A stretch of DNA of 18,591 nucleotides from Burkholderiales bacterium (GCA_026786225.1 JAJAYN010000626.1:1-18591); one strand, 5' to 3'. Shown: positions 1 to 8,510, counted from the first letter of the stretch. Numbers and translations are program-made. Notes: a model not told the origin generated them from the letters alone.

Positions 1-3000
1 GCAACAGTGGTCACGGCCGCTGGCGACGTCAGGACAGTTAGCGAAAAGATGCGGATCGACAACGGCGATATCGTTGTCACCGGGAAGGATGGCGAAGTCC
101 ATATCATCATGGACGACCGTGGCCTCATCGCCATGCGCGCCAACTCGCGTTTGCGTGTTGACGACTATGCCGCCAACGGCGACGAGAAAGATCGCGCGGT
201 CTACACCTTGCTGGGCGGCTTCATCCGCTCCGTGACCGGCTGGATCGGCAAAGTCGCGCCGCAGAATTATCGTGTCCGCGCGGCCAACGCAACGGTCGGT
301 ATACGCGGCACTGATCACGAGGTAGGTCTCATTGAAAAAGGCGAAGGTGCAGGCACCTACTCAAAGGTCAATGAGGGTGAAACCACGCTGGGTAATTCCG
401 CTGGCGAGGCGAGCGTGAAGGCCGGTCGTGCCGCATTCGTCGATGTTGGCAAGGCGACCATGCCGCGCCTGCTTGACCGTGTCCCACCGGTCTTCCAGGC
501 CACTGCCAACGAGACTGCCATCGATGCAACCAGGAAAAAGCTGGCGGCCGATCTTGACGACAAACTCAGGCAGCGCCGGGAAGAGATAAAACGCAGTGGT
601 GGCACTGATGTCAATGGCAACACACGAATCAATGAATCGTGTATCGGCGGGACTGCACCGATCGATGAGCTGATGGCGTTTATACGCGCCTACGAATCCG
701 GCAATGTCGCCATGATCCAGACCAGGCTTGATCCGTCGATGTTGGGTTACCAGCGCTTTTTGGATGGCCTCATTCAGGATTTCAATCGTCAAAAGCAGAT
801 ACGCCTGTTCATCAAGGACACACAGGTTCAGTGCGGCAGCGACCTGGCCACCGTGCAATTTACCTGGGAGAAGCGCTATCTGGATGTCGGCTCGTTTGCA
901 CCCGCCTTCTTGACCGGACGCGGCATCACGCTATTGCATCGCGGCAGCAAGGTCTGGCGCATCGCGGGTTTCGCCGGAGACAATCCATTCTCCAGCCTTG
1001 CAGGCACGATGGGACAGCTCACCTTCGGACCGGCATTTTCGTTGACCTCGATAAGCGCAATTCCGACCAGCGTGCCGGTGACCGTTCAGGTTGTCGATAG
1101 CGATCTTGCTGGATTAGGTTCACTCACCGTGCAGATCGTCACGACACTGGGTGATGCCGAAACAGTGGTGCTGCCGGAGACATCCCCCGGCCGATTCATG
1201 CGCAGCTCGCTCATGGTCGCCACAGGTGCTGCGGCACGCGGCAATGGCATTGTGGAAGTTGCTAACGGTGTGCAATTGACGTTGCGCTATGTAGACCAGA
1301 GCCCGGGCAATAATTTACCGGCGACCATGCTCACACAGGTATTGCGGCCTACTGGCAGCATCCTATTTACGCCCGATACAACGCCAGACCCATTCAGCTT
1401 CACGCCAGTGTTAAATGCGCCTACGTCGGCTTTAACTGTTTCGAATGCCGTCACGATCAGCGGCATCAATGCACCATCATCCATCACTGTCGTCGGCGGC
1501 GAATACGCCATCGATGCAGGCCCATTCACAGGCAGCGGCGGGACCGTGACCAATGGCCAGCAAGTACGAGTGCGTACGACCGCCTCACCGATTGGCGGCG
1601 GCGGCGTCGCAGCCATGCTGAACATAGGCTCCGTCCAGGGCGTGTTTGCAGTGACAACAGCGGTGACGGGTGTGACAACCAACTCGACACCCAATGCCTT
1701 CGTCTTTAATAGCATCAGCAATGCGGCCACCAGCCAGCTCTTTACATCGAGCGCTGCAATGATCAGCAGCATCAACGTGGCCAGTCCGATTTCGATTATC
1801 GGCGGGCAGTATTCGATCAATGGCGGACCGTTTACTTCTGCCGCAGGCTTCGTCACCAACGGACAAAGCGTCGCCGTGCAATTGCTCTCATCATCCGCAA
1901 ACCTGACAACCATGTCGGCGACACTCAGTGTGGGTGGCATGTCGGGTACGTTTTCGGTAACCACCGCGGCGCTGGCAGGCATTTCCACGCCCGCTCCGTT
2001 TGGCTACAGCCCTCAGAGCAACGTGGCACAGGCTACGTTAATCGATTCATTACCCGCTGCCATCACCGGTATCAATGTCGCTTCACCGGTAACGATCGTT
2101 GGCGGTTTGTATTCAATCAACGGCGGCGCCTTCACGGCTGCAACGGGATCGATCACCAATGGCCAGGCATTGACAGTGCGCGTGTTGTCATCAGCGACAT
2201 TCGGTGCCACCACGGCCGCGACTGTTAACGTCGGTGGCGTCGCGGCCACATTCTCGGTAACGACCCCATTGGCAATGAACACGATGCCGAGCCCCTTTGT
2301 GTTCAATAGCGTCAGCAACGCACTCCTCAACCAGCTCTTTACATCGAACGTGGTGACGATTAGCGGTATCAACATTTCCAGCCCTGTCTCCATCATTGGC
2401 GGCAGTTATGCCATCAACGGCGGGCCATTCACCACGGCTGCCGGATCGATCACTAACGGACAACGAGTCGCGGTGCAATTGCTCTCGTCGGCTGCCAATC
2501 TGACCACCTCGTCAGCCACACTCAACATTGGCGGAGTGTCGGGCACATTCTCCGTCACGACTGCGCCACTGGCGGGGATATCCACGCCTGCGCCGTTCAG
2601 CTACAACCCGCAGATCAATGTGGCCCCATCAACACTGATCGATTCAGCGCCCGCTACCATCAGCGGTATCAATGTTGCCTCACCGGTGACCATCGTCGGC
2701 GGATTGTATTCAATCAACGGCGGCACTTTCACGGCGGCGGTCGGATCGATCACCAACGGGCAGACTCTGGTGGTACGTGTGCTCTCATCGGCCGCTGCCA
2801 GCACCAGTACGGCGACGACCGTCAACGTCGGTGGCGTGGCGGCCACATTTTCGGCAACAACTTCCATGGCGGCCAACCCGGTGCCGATGCCCTTTATCTT
2901 CAACAGCATCAGCAATGCTGCCACCGGCCGGCCCTTTACATCGAATGCCGTAACCATCAGTGGCATCAACGTGGCCAGTCCAGTAGCGATCAGCGGCGGC

Positions 3001-4104
3001 AGCTATTCCATCAACGGCGGATCGTTCACCGCTGCGGCAGGGTCCATCACTAACGGGCAGAGCGTGATCGTGCAGTTGCAATCTTCAGCAACGAATGCAA
3101 CCACCACGTCGGCGACACTCAATGTGGGTGGCGTGGCAGCCACGTTTTCGGTAACGACCGCGCCGCTGGCCGGCGTATCCACGCCCGCGCCGTTTAGCTA
3201 TAGCCCTCAGAGCAACGTGGCACAGGCTACGTTAATCGATTCATTGCCCGCCGGCATCACCGGTATCAACGTCGCCTCGCCGGTAACGATCGTCGGCGGA
3301 TTGTATTCAATCAACGGCGGGGCCTTCACGGCTGCAGCCGGATCGATCACCAATGGTCAGACCTTGACGGTGCGCGTGCTGTCATCAGCGGCTTTCGGTG
3401 CCATCACGGCCGCGACCGTAAACGTCGGTGGCATCGCAGCCACGTTCTCGGTAACGACGGCGCGCGCCAACAGTACACCAAACGCGTTCAGCTTTACGCC
3501 GCAAATCGATGTCGCACCTCGTGCAACCGTGACCTCCAACGCCGTCGCGATTACCGGTATCAACATAGCGGCCCCGGTGTCGATTGTCGGCGGCACCTAT
3601 TCGATCAATGGCGGTGCATACACTGCCGCTGCGGGGAACATCACCAATAATCAAACCATCACCGTGCAACTCACTGCCTCGTTCACGACCGATGGTACCG
3701 GTCGCGCCGCAGCGACCATGAGCGTGGGTGGAATAACCGCCACGTTTAACGCCACGACCTGGGACACCGCGCCGAACGCGTTCGCGTTCTTCAATTTGGT
3801 TACCTCGCGGACCGGCCCACCTGCATGTATAACCGCAACGTCGCTGTACACGACTGCTGCTGTTGTCATCACCGGGCTCACTGTTCCAACCAACGCGTTT
3901 ATCAGCGCCGCGGGTGCCAATCCGGGCGCGCAGATGAGTATCAATGGCGGTGCGTTTACGACAGCATCGACGCCGATCAGCAATGGCCAGACGATTGCAG
4001 TGCGCGTCAATACCGTCGGCATCAATACCGGCGCAACGCCGGTCACGCGAGCGATCGTCAGCATCGGCGGCATATCGGCGAACGTGACTCAGACTTGTCA
4101 GTAG
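1..4104 (+). CDS. FecR-domain surface protein with NTF2-like domain and nine ~100-aa repeats (5' partial)
   Basis: The frame is open from base 1, so the true start and signal peptide lie upstream; the GTG at base 7 only opens the visible part. Counting from it, residues 1-150 look like a FecR domain (GDVR start, NGDIVVTG, then RAANATVGIRGTDHEV), a fold found in periplasmic or surface proteins. A charged, probably helical linker (about 170-200) leads to a domain at about 215-328 resembling NTF2/SnoaL-like folds (helix with DELMAFIRAYESG, EKRYLD, KVWRIAGFAGDNPF). Residues 345-455 look like an Ig-type domain (VVDSDLAGLGSL, LGDAETVVLPETSPGRF). The rest, from residue 460, is nine beta-rich repeats ending in TQTCQ without a membrane anchor or sorting signal. 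Known from the families: such proteins are usually exported scaffolds or adhesins. The ligand is unknown. FecR call is firm; the NTF2-like call is moderate. Confidence 0.88.
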   Translation, partial: ATVVTAAGDVRTVSEKMRIDNGDIVVTGKDGEVHIIMDDRGLIAMRANSRLRVDDYAANGDEKDRAVYTLLGGFIRSVTGWIGKVAPQNYRVRAANATVGIRGTDHEVGLIEKGEGAGTYSKVNEGETTLGNSAGEASVKAGRAAFVDVGKATMPRLLDRVPPVFQATANETAIDATRKKLAADLDDKLRQRREEIKRSGGTDVNGNTRINESCIGGTAPIDELMAFIRAYESGNVAMIQTRLDPSMLGYQRFLDGLIQDFNRQKQIRLFIKDTQVQCGSDLATVQFTWEKRYLDVGSFAPAFLTGRGITLLHRGSKVWRIAGFAGDNPFSSLAGTMGQLTFGPAFSLTSISAIPTSVPVTVQVVDSDLAGLGSLTVQIVTTLGDAETVVLPETSPGRFMRSSLMVATGAAARGNGIVEVANGVQLTLRYVDQSPGNNLPATMLTQVLRPTGSILFTPDTTPDPFSFTPVLNAPTSALTVSNAVTISGINAPSSITVVGGEYAIDAGPFTGSGGTVTNGQQVRVRTTASPIGGGGVAAMLNIGSVQGVFAVTTAVTGVTTNSTPNAFVFNSISNAATSQLFTSSAAMISSINVASPISIIGGQYSINGGPFTSAAGFVTNGQSVAVQLLSSSANLTTMSATLSVGGMSGTFSVTTAALAGISTPAPFGYSPQSNVAQATLIDSLPAAITGINVASPVTIVGGLYSINGGAFTAATGSITNGQALTVRVLSSATFGATTAATVNVGGVAATFSVTTPLAMNTMPSPFVFNSVSNALLNQLFTSNVVTISGINISSPVSIIGGSYAINGGPFTTAAGSITNGQRVAVQLLSSAANLTTSSATLNIGGVSGTFSVTTAPLAGISTPAPFSYNPQINVAPSTLIDSAPATISGINVASPVTIVGGLYSINGGTFTAAVGSITNGQTLVVRVLSSAAASTSTATTVNVGGVAATFSATTSMAANPVPMPFIFNSISNAATGRPFTSNAVTISGINVASPVAISGGSYSINGGSFTAAAGSITNGQSVIVQLQSSATNATTTSATLNVGGVAATFSVTTAPLAGVSTPAPFSYSPQSNVAQATLIDSLPAGITGINVASPVTIVGGLYSINGGAFTAAAGSITNGQTLTVRVLSSAAFGAITAATVNVGGIAATFSVTTARANSTPNAFSFTPQIDVAPRATVTSNAVAITGINIAAPVSIVGGTYSINGGAYTAAAGNITNNQTITVQLTASFTTDGTGRAAATMSVGGITATFNATTWDTAPNAFAFFNLVTSRTGPPACITATSLYTTAAVVITGLTVPTNAFISAAGANPGAQMSINGGAFTTASTPISNGQTIAVRVNTVGINTGATPVTRAIVSIGGISANVTQTCQ
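1384..4101 (+). repeat. Nine tandem ~300-bp coding repeats in the FecR-domain gene
   Basis: Units begin at about 1384, 1684, 1987, 2284, 2584, 2884, 3181, 3475 and 3769, a period of 294-303 bases. Each encodes a beta-rich module with TISGIN, SPVTIVGG, YSINGG, FTAAAGSITNGQ and VNVGGVAATFSVTT. Units 2, 4 and 6 share an FNSISNA-like opening and units 3, 5 and 7 share an SPQSNVAQA-like opening, so the middle six are three copies of a two-module, ~600-base unit. Units 3 and 7 share 44 identical bases (2008-2051 and 3202-3245). The last module is the most diverged and carries two cysteines. Confidence 0.9.
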
Positions 4105-4428
4105 CGGCGCAATCATCCCCTCTCACTAGATCCTTTACGTCGGTGATTCGGAACAAAACCCCGCATCGTTTAATGGCAGGATCAATAGTGGGGCGGCAAT
4201 ATTGAAACTCCAGCACCGGCGCACCCCGCAGAGCGATATCGGCCGAAAAGGTTCGCCGGTGCTGGAGTTTGGTCTTACGATACGCCATCCGCTGCATTGC
4301 GCGTCATCAACAGAGCCAGTCATCAACACAATTGCAGAACGCGATTGTTTGAACCCGCAGTGCATCCGCTATGACCCAGTGTGTCAGTGGCGCAAGTAGC
4401 GCGTCGACATTCAATTTCCTGGGATCGT
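4105..4428. other. Intergenic region after the FecR-domain gene
   Basis: No convincing gene lies here; competing short frames on both strands have no recognisable product. The notable content is the 66-base hairpin at 4205-4270. No convincing intrinsic terminator follows the FecR-domain gene and no clear sigma-70 promoter could be placed. Confidence 0.5.
4205..4270. repeat. Intergenic hairpin element, copy 1 (17-bp perfect arms, 32-base loop)
   Basis: The left arm AAACTCCAGCACCGGCG (4205-4221) pairs perfectly with CGCCGGTGCTGGAGTTT (4254-4270) around a 32-base loop. The element at 18136-18201 has the same total length and loop length, and its arm differences fall in pairs that keep the stem. 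It is not followed by a real T-tract on either strand, so it is more likely a REP-like or structural repeat than an intrinsic terminator. Confidence 0.8.
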
Positions 4429-4686
4429 ATGACTTGGACAACATGGTACCTGCCGCTGGTGCTGCTTCTATTTGTGGAGCTCCTGATCGCGGCCATTCAA
4501 ATGGAGCGAGCGCAGCAAAGGCTGATGCAGTCGGCAGCCCAGCTGTGCCCGGGCTCGCTCCCGCCAATGCAGGGCCAGTCAAACGAGCCAAACCAATCAC
4601 GGCTTTCGAGTCAGAAAGCCATCGCGCAGCGTCACGAGAAGTCAATCAATCTAACAATACAAGGTCAACATGAAACAAGCATGTAG
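4429..4686 (+). CDS. Possible small single-pass membrane protein overlapping the next gene
   Basis: An 85-codon frame from the ATG at 4429 (upstream in-frame starts exist, for example at 4381). The N-terminus MTWTTWYLPLVLLLFVELL reads like one membrane segment, followed by a charged, Gln-rich tail (IQMERAQQRLMQ) probably outside the membrane helix. The frame ends in TAG at 4684-4686, overlapping the secreted-protein gene starting at 4670 by 17 bases in another frame, which would allow translational coupling. The third codon positions favour G and C as in neighbouring genes. No family is recognised, the ribosome site is only a weak GGGA, and frames on both strands compete, so this may be a chance frame. 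Confidence 0.38.
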   Translation: MTWTTWYLPLVLLLFVELLIAAIQMERAQQRLMQSAAQLCPGSLPPMQGQSNEPNQSRLSSQKAIAQRHEKSINLTIQGQHETSM

Positions 4687-5968
4687 AAAATCATTCCCTG
4701 TGCTAATGGCATTGGGTGCCGTCTCGGTAGCAGGATTTGCCAATGCCGCCGGCACACCTGCACCCGCCCCGTTGCCGGTGCCCACACCCAGAACGGCAGC
4801 GCCCGCCGGCCCCGCCACCGCAACGTTGCCAACCGCAGGCAACACGCCTGTCGTTTCCGGCGTAGAGGCCAAGCCCGGTAATATTATTTCCATCATTGTC
4901 CCGACCATCACGCTGGTTGATGATCCAAAGCTGGCGGTGCAGATCATCGGTAGCGGCAAGCTGTGCCAATACCATCTGGTCGTGATCAACACCGACACGA
5001 ACAAGGAGTCCTATTTTCCACAGACCAGCAAATTCCCGGTGCTCGTGCATGCGAATCTGCCGCTCGATCAATACGCGCACGGCAATTACAAAGTCGCGGC
5101 GATGGCATATGGCACAGACAAGTCCTCCGGTCAGGCGTGTCTGGGCGGTGGTGAATACACGACATTCAAAATTTCCCGGAAAAAAGTTACGATCTCTGGC
5201 GACTTTCCGAAAATCACCGATGTCACGATCAAGCCCGGTAAATCAACCGCTGCAAATACCTATCGGGCCGACGAGAGCCTGACCTACTCGGTTCTCGGTA
5301 GCGTCGACAATCTGGACCCAAAGAACGCCGACAAACGCTGCGGCTGGTCACTGCTGCTCACGGACGCCAATGGCCAGGTGACCCAGCTCGGCAACGGCAC
5401 ATTCTTTGCCATGCAAAATACCGCCAGCCTCGCGGCATTCAAACCCGGCAGCTACACCCTCACCGCCAAGACCACGGTCGGCGACGACAATCTCGCCAAG
5501 ATGTCCTGCCTCGGCGTGGCGACCAAGAACATTACGATTGCCGCCATACCGGGCCAGATCAAGGGACTGAAACTTGAAGCGCGTGGATTCCACGGCGACG
5601 GTAGCGCATTTGCCAAAGCGCTCGATAACGGCGTGATCGATTTCCTCTCTCCGTTCACCTCGTTAATCAATGCATTCGTTGCGGACAACGGTATTCTGAG
5701 AATCACGCCGGTCATCGATGGCCCGCAGTGTGCGTTTCGCGTCACGCGAACGATCAACGGCGGTGCCAAGACTAACTCAATACCGCAGATACACAAGCCC
5801 GGCGTATCCGACAAGCAGCCGGCGCAAATCTATTCGGCTGACGAAACCAACGTGCAGATCACCATCGACGCGGGCGAGACCGAGAAATTGCTCGGCGCAT
5901 GCGAGGGATCAATCACCAAGACGATCACAGTGCGGGATAACCCGAAGCTGCTGCCGGTGACGATGTAA
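4670..5968 (+). CDS. Secreted six-cysteine beta-domain protein, paralogue of the next gene
   Basis: 432 residues of unknown function. It begins with a Sec signal peptide (MKQACRKSFPVLMALGAVSV, cleavage near FANA-AG), then a Pro/Ala-rich linker to about residue 65. The rest looks like three beta-rich domains, each with a cysteine pair: KLCQY and QACLGGGEY; KRCGW and MSCLG; PQCAF and GACEG. The same six cysteines in the same contexts occur in the protein at 6227-7351, so the two genes are a tandem duplication; this copy has the extra linker and an insertion before the third domain (near FLSPFTSLINAF). Three intradomain disulfides in the periplasm or outside the cell are an inference. The start is supported by AAGG five bases upstream. 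No catalytic motif is seen. Confidence 0.85.
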   Translation: MKQACRKSFPVLMALGAVSVAGFANAAGTPAPAPLPVPTPRTAAPAGPATATLPTAGNTPVVSGVEAKPGNIISIIVPTITLVDDPKLAVQIIGSGKLCQYHLVVINTDTNKESYFPQTSKFPVLVHANLPLDQYAHGNYKVAAMAYGTDKSSGQACLGGGEYTTFKISRKKVTISGDFPKITDVTIKPGKSTAANTYRADESLTYSVLGSVDNLDPKNADKRCGWSLLLTDANGQVTQLGNGTFFAMQNTASLAAFKPGSYTLTAKTTVGDDNLAKMSCLGVATKNITIAAIPGQIKGLKLEARGFHGDGSAFAKALDNGVIDFLSPFTSLINAFVADNGILRITPVIDGPQCAFRVTRTINGGAKTNSIPQIHKPGVSDKQPAQIYSADETNVQITIDAGETEKLLGACEGSITKTITVRDNPKLLPVTM

Positions 5969-6037
5969 ATCAATTCAGTTGATCGCAAGGCGAGCATTTA
6001 TGCACCTATCGCAGTTTTCATGAATGGCTACACCCTC

Positions 6038-6125
6038 GTTCCCGTTCGCCCTGAGGTATCTAAGGGTGACAGGGATTCGATACGCGACGCGAGCCCTGTC
6101 CTGAGGTCCCCGAAGGATCAGCCCG
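6038..6125. repeat. Degenerate dispersed repeat pair of the CGTTCGCCCTGAG type
   Basis: Between the two paralogues lie CCGTTCGCCCTGAGGTAT (from 6042) and a related CCTGTCCTGAGGTCCCCGAA (from 6095). Both resemble diverged copies of a repeat common between proteobacterial genes (consensus close to GTTCGCCCTGAGCTTGTCGA). GACAGGG (6068-6074) and CCCTGTC (6094-6100) can pair. A T-run at 6135-6141 follows, but the stem directly before it has only about four pairs. This 258-base gap holds no gene. Confidence 0.5.
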
Positions 6126-6226
6126 AATAGCTTCTTTTTTTGGAAATGTTAGTCGTTGATCGTCGGCTCAACCAATTTATTCAAAGCAGCACAGCCCATC
6201 CGGGCAAACAATATGGAGAAAAATAA

Positions 6227-7351
6227 ATGCGCTTCACGAACAAAATGAACAGGCTCGCCACTGCCCTGGCGGCATCCTTGCTGGTCGCGATATCTGCGCA
6301 GGCGGCAACATCGAGAATCACCAATATGACGATTGCAAACGACAACGTCGTCGATGGTCAGAAGCTCGATATCACCATTTCCGGCGACGGCAAGGCGTGC
6401 AACTATTACCTCACCATCATCAACACCGACACACAGCAGGAGTGGCCGCTGCCAAAGATCAGCGCCTTCCCCGCGCAGGACAGAATCTCGATGGAGTTGG
6501 CCAATCCAAACTATCCGCATGGCAACTACAAATTCACGGCCAAGGCACGGCCGAACGATACGCGTCCCGGCGAGTCCTGCCAGGGCGGCGGCAACTACAT
6601 CGCCTTCAAGAAAACGCGCGCGGTGATCAAGGTCGCAGCCGATACGCCGAAAATTGTCGACGTGCTGATTGAGCCGGGCAAGAAAATGGGCGGCACCGAT
6701 CGATTTCGCAGTGACGAGACGATCAGGTTCAACGTGGTAGGCAGCGTAGAGAATACCAGCGCAAACGACGTCACCAATCGTTGCGGATGGACTGCCCAAC
6801 TGGTCGACAAGAATGGTATTGCCAAAGACATCGGCAAGGATTCCCGATTCGGTGTGTGGCAATCCAGTATGTCGCTAGCCGGCGTTGGCACAGGCGACTA
6901 CACGCTGACCATCAAAACCACTGCGGCCGACGACGCGCTCGCCAAACAACCGTGTTTGGGCAAGGCCACTAAAAAGGTCGCCGTATTTGGTGCGCCTGGC
7001 GTCATCAAAGGCGTCGATCTGGAATCGATGGGCAACACGATACTGACCAGCGATACAGGTGTGCTGTTCATCACACCTCGTATCACCGGCCCACAGTGCA
7101 TGTACACGGTGACGCGAAAAATCAATGGCAAGAATACGATGCCGACACTGCAGGTCCACATGCCGGACGGTGACTTCAAGGAACGCGGCGGCAAAATGCT
7201 TGGTGAAAATTTCCCCGACGACGAAACACTCGTCGAGATTACGATTCAGGGGATGAATACCAATTATTTCGAGGGCGGAAGCTGCGAAGGGTCCGCGACG
7301 AAGAGTATTACGGTGTACGACAAGAATGGCAAGAAAGGCGTCGTTCACTGA
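6227..7351 (+). CDS. Secreted six-cysteine beta-domain protein
   Basis: 374 residues, start supported by GGAG eight bases upstream. The signal peptide (RFTNKMNRLATALAASLLVA, cleavage near AQA-AT) is followed almost at once by the first domain (GQKLDITISGDGKACNYYLT; PHGNYKFTAK; ESCQGGGNY), without the Pro/Ala linker of its upstream paralogue. The second domain has RFRSDETIRF, NRCGW and QPCLG; the third has PQCMYTVTRKING and GSCEGSATKSITV. All six cysteines match the protein at 4670-5968, and most GGG, GNY and RCGW landmarks are shared. Function is unknown; a structural or binding role in the envelope is inferred from the signal peptide and absence of catalytic motifs. A strong intrinsic terminator lies 79 bases after its stop. 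Confidence 0.87.
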   Translation: MRFTNKMNRLATALAASLLVAISAQAATSRITNMTIANDNVVDGQKLDITISGDGKACNYYLTIINTDTQQEWPLPKISAFPAQDRISMELANPNYPHGNYKFTAKARPNDTRPGESCQGGGNYIAFKKTRAVIKVAADTPKIVDVLIEPGKKMGGTDRFRSDETIRFNVVGSVENTSANDVTNRCGWTAQLVDKNGIAKDIGKDSRFGVWQSSMSLAGVGTGDYTLTIKTTAADDALAKQPCLGKATKKVAVFGAPGVIKGVDLESMGNTILTSDTGVLFITPRITGPQCMYTVTRKINGKNTMPTLQVHMPDGDFKERGGKMLGENFPDDETLVEITIQGMNTNYFEGGSCEGSATKSITVYDKNGKKGVVH

Positions 7352-7429
7352 CTAGAACCCGCAGGAAACCGCTGATTAAATACCCGGGTCGCGCGCTGGC
7401 TTGGTGGGTTCCCTAGGGCACCGTCCCGC

Positions 7430-7466
7430 AGGATGGATATCGCGAAACGATGCCCATCCTTTTTTT
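7430..7466 (+). terminator. Strong Rho-independent terminator
   Basis: AGGATGG (7430-7436) pairs with CCATCCT (7454-7460), and an inner ATCG/CGAT stem (7439-7442 with 7448-7451) closes a CGAAA loop; between the stems is one mismatch and one G-U pair. A run of seven T follows (7460-7466). It should end the transcript of the six-cysteine genes. It sits only 11 bases before the next start codon. Confidence 0.85.
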
Positions 7467-7477
7467 ATTCGAAGGTC

Positions 7478-8437
7478 ATGAAACCATCGCATGCACTATT
7501 TTTCATACGGCACATTTTCGTCTGCGTTGCAATGGCGACGTGGATGCCATCGGCATTCGCCGAGATCTTCACCGTACCATTTGGCTGGATGGCAGGCGAC
7601 GTGCGCGTGTACCGTTTGACCAATCGCGTCGAACGGCTAGGCGACCTGAAAGGCGGCAATTGCACACTCAGCATGCAACTTCGCGTAGAGGTCAAAAAAC
7701 GTGACGAAAAAACGGCCGATGTGCGATTCCAGCTGGACGCACCCGTGTTCGAAGAACCCTGCGAAATCCCCTCGCTGCGCCAGGTGATCTGGCTGCAACT
7801 GTCCGGCATGCCGCTGGAGGCAGTACTCGAGCCGACATTGGGTAGCGTCACCATCGCAGACATAGACCTGATCCGGGATTCGCTGTTCAAGGGATTGGCC
7901 AGGTCAACACATTGGTTCGGGCGGGCGATCAAACCCGATCTGCGCGCAGAGGTTGCTGCGCAGCTTAAAACAATATTTGCCGTGGACGCCAAGATATTCG
8001 GCAACGCTACCGGGTACGTGGGCGCAATCATGTCGCCGGTCGGCAGCGTCTGCGACACCGAAGCTGGCGAGGTGATACCGGTGAGTTTACCCAGCCCGTT
8101 TGGCGGCGTGCCGCTGGCAGCTTCCGTGTCGACTGTGATCAGCAGCAACACACCTGGCGGCAAAGACTTCACACGGACCACGACCGCCCGCATTGACCCC
8201 AAGGCTTACGCAGCGGCACTGGCGCAAGCTATTCACAAACTCGTGGAGGCAAAGGCGAGTGAAAGAGAATTACGCGCGCTGGATCAAAATACAGCCGAAG
8301 CCGGGTCGACCAGCATGGAGCGTATTGAGCGATTGACGGGCTGGGTGATCGAAACAGAATCGAAGAACGCCATGCGCTTTAACGCGGGCTCGCAAACGGA
8401 CATGGTCAGGATGGTGTATTTGCCGAATGTGCGGTGA
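7478..8437 (+). CDS. Secreted protein of unknown function
   Basis: 319 residues from the ATG at 7478. An in-frame ATG at 7433 lies inside the terminator stem and would put 15 residues before the signal peptide, so 7478 is preferred. From there MKPSHALFFIRHIFVCVAM leads to cleavage near AFA-EIF. The mature part contains GDVRVYRLTNRVE and an alternating beta-strand pattern (SMQLRVEVKKRDEKTADVRF), a middle region with TIADIDLIRDSLFKG, and a C-terminus rich in Glu and Arg. Cysteines occur at GGNCTL, EEPCEI and GSVCDT. No family is recognised and it shows no clear similarity to the two genes before it. The ribosome site is poor: GAAGG is only two bases from the ATG. Confidence 0.75.
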   Translation: MKPSHALFFIRHIFVCVAMATWMPSAFAEIFTVPFGWMAGDVRVYRLTNRVERLGDLKGGNCTLSMQLRVEVKKRDEKTADVRFQLDAPVFEEPCEIPSLRQVIWLQLSGMPLEAVLEPTLGSVTIADIDLIRDSLFKGLARSTHWFGRAIKPDLRAEVAAQLKTIFAVDAKIFGNATGYVGAIMSPVGSVCDTEAGEVIPVSLPSPFGGVPLAASVSTVISSNTPGGKDFTRTTTARIDPKAYAAALAQAIHKLVEAKASERELRALDQNTAEAGSTSMERIERLTGWVIETESKNAMRFNAGSQTDMVRMVYLPNVR

Positions 8438-8510
8438 GCGGTCGTTGCGATCGCGAGGATCACATACTCGTAGGACGCCATTACGCGTGGCTTGCGGGGC
8501 ATTTTTGCAC

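Noticed and set aside
1287..1988. Long open frame on the minus strand within the FecR-domain gene
   Set aside because: It lies opposite the repeat array, is itself periodic because of it, and has no plausible protein features. Similar frames at 2013-2396, 2601-2969 and 3385-4116 are the same effect.
4205..4270. Hairpin as an intrinsic terminator for the FecR-domain gene
   Set aside because: The stem is strong but neither side has a real T-tract and it starts 100 bases after the stop; the shared structure with 18136-18201 fits a dispersed element better.
4345..4375. TTGTTT and TATGAC as a promoter for the small membrane protein
   Set aside because: The spacing is 19 bases and both boxes match poorly.
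6112..6141. Possible terminator with a seven-T run after the first six-cysteine gene
   Set aside because: The stem directly before the T-run has only about four pairs, too weak to call.
7433..7477. Upstream ATG for the secreted protein ending at 8437
   Set aside because: It falls inside the terminator stem and would put 15 residues before a good signal peptide; the ATG at 7478 fits better.
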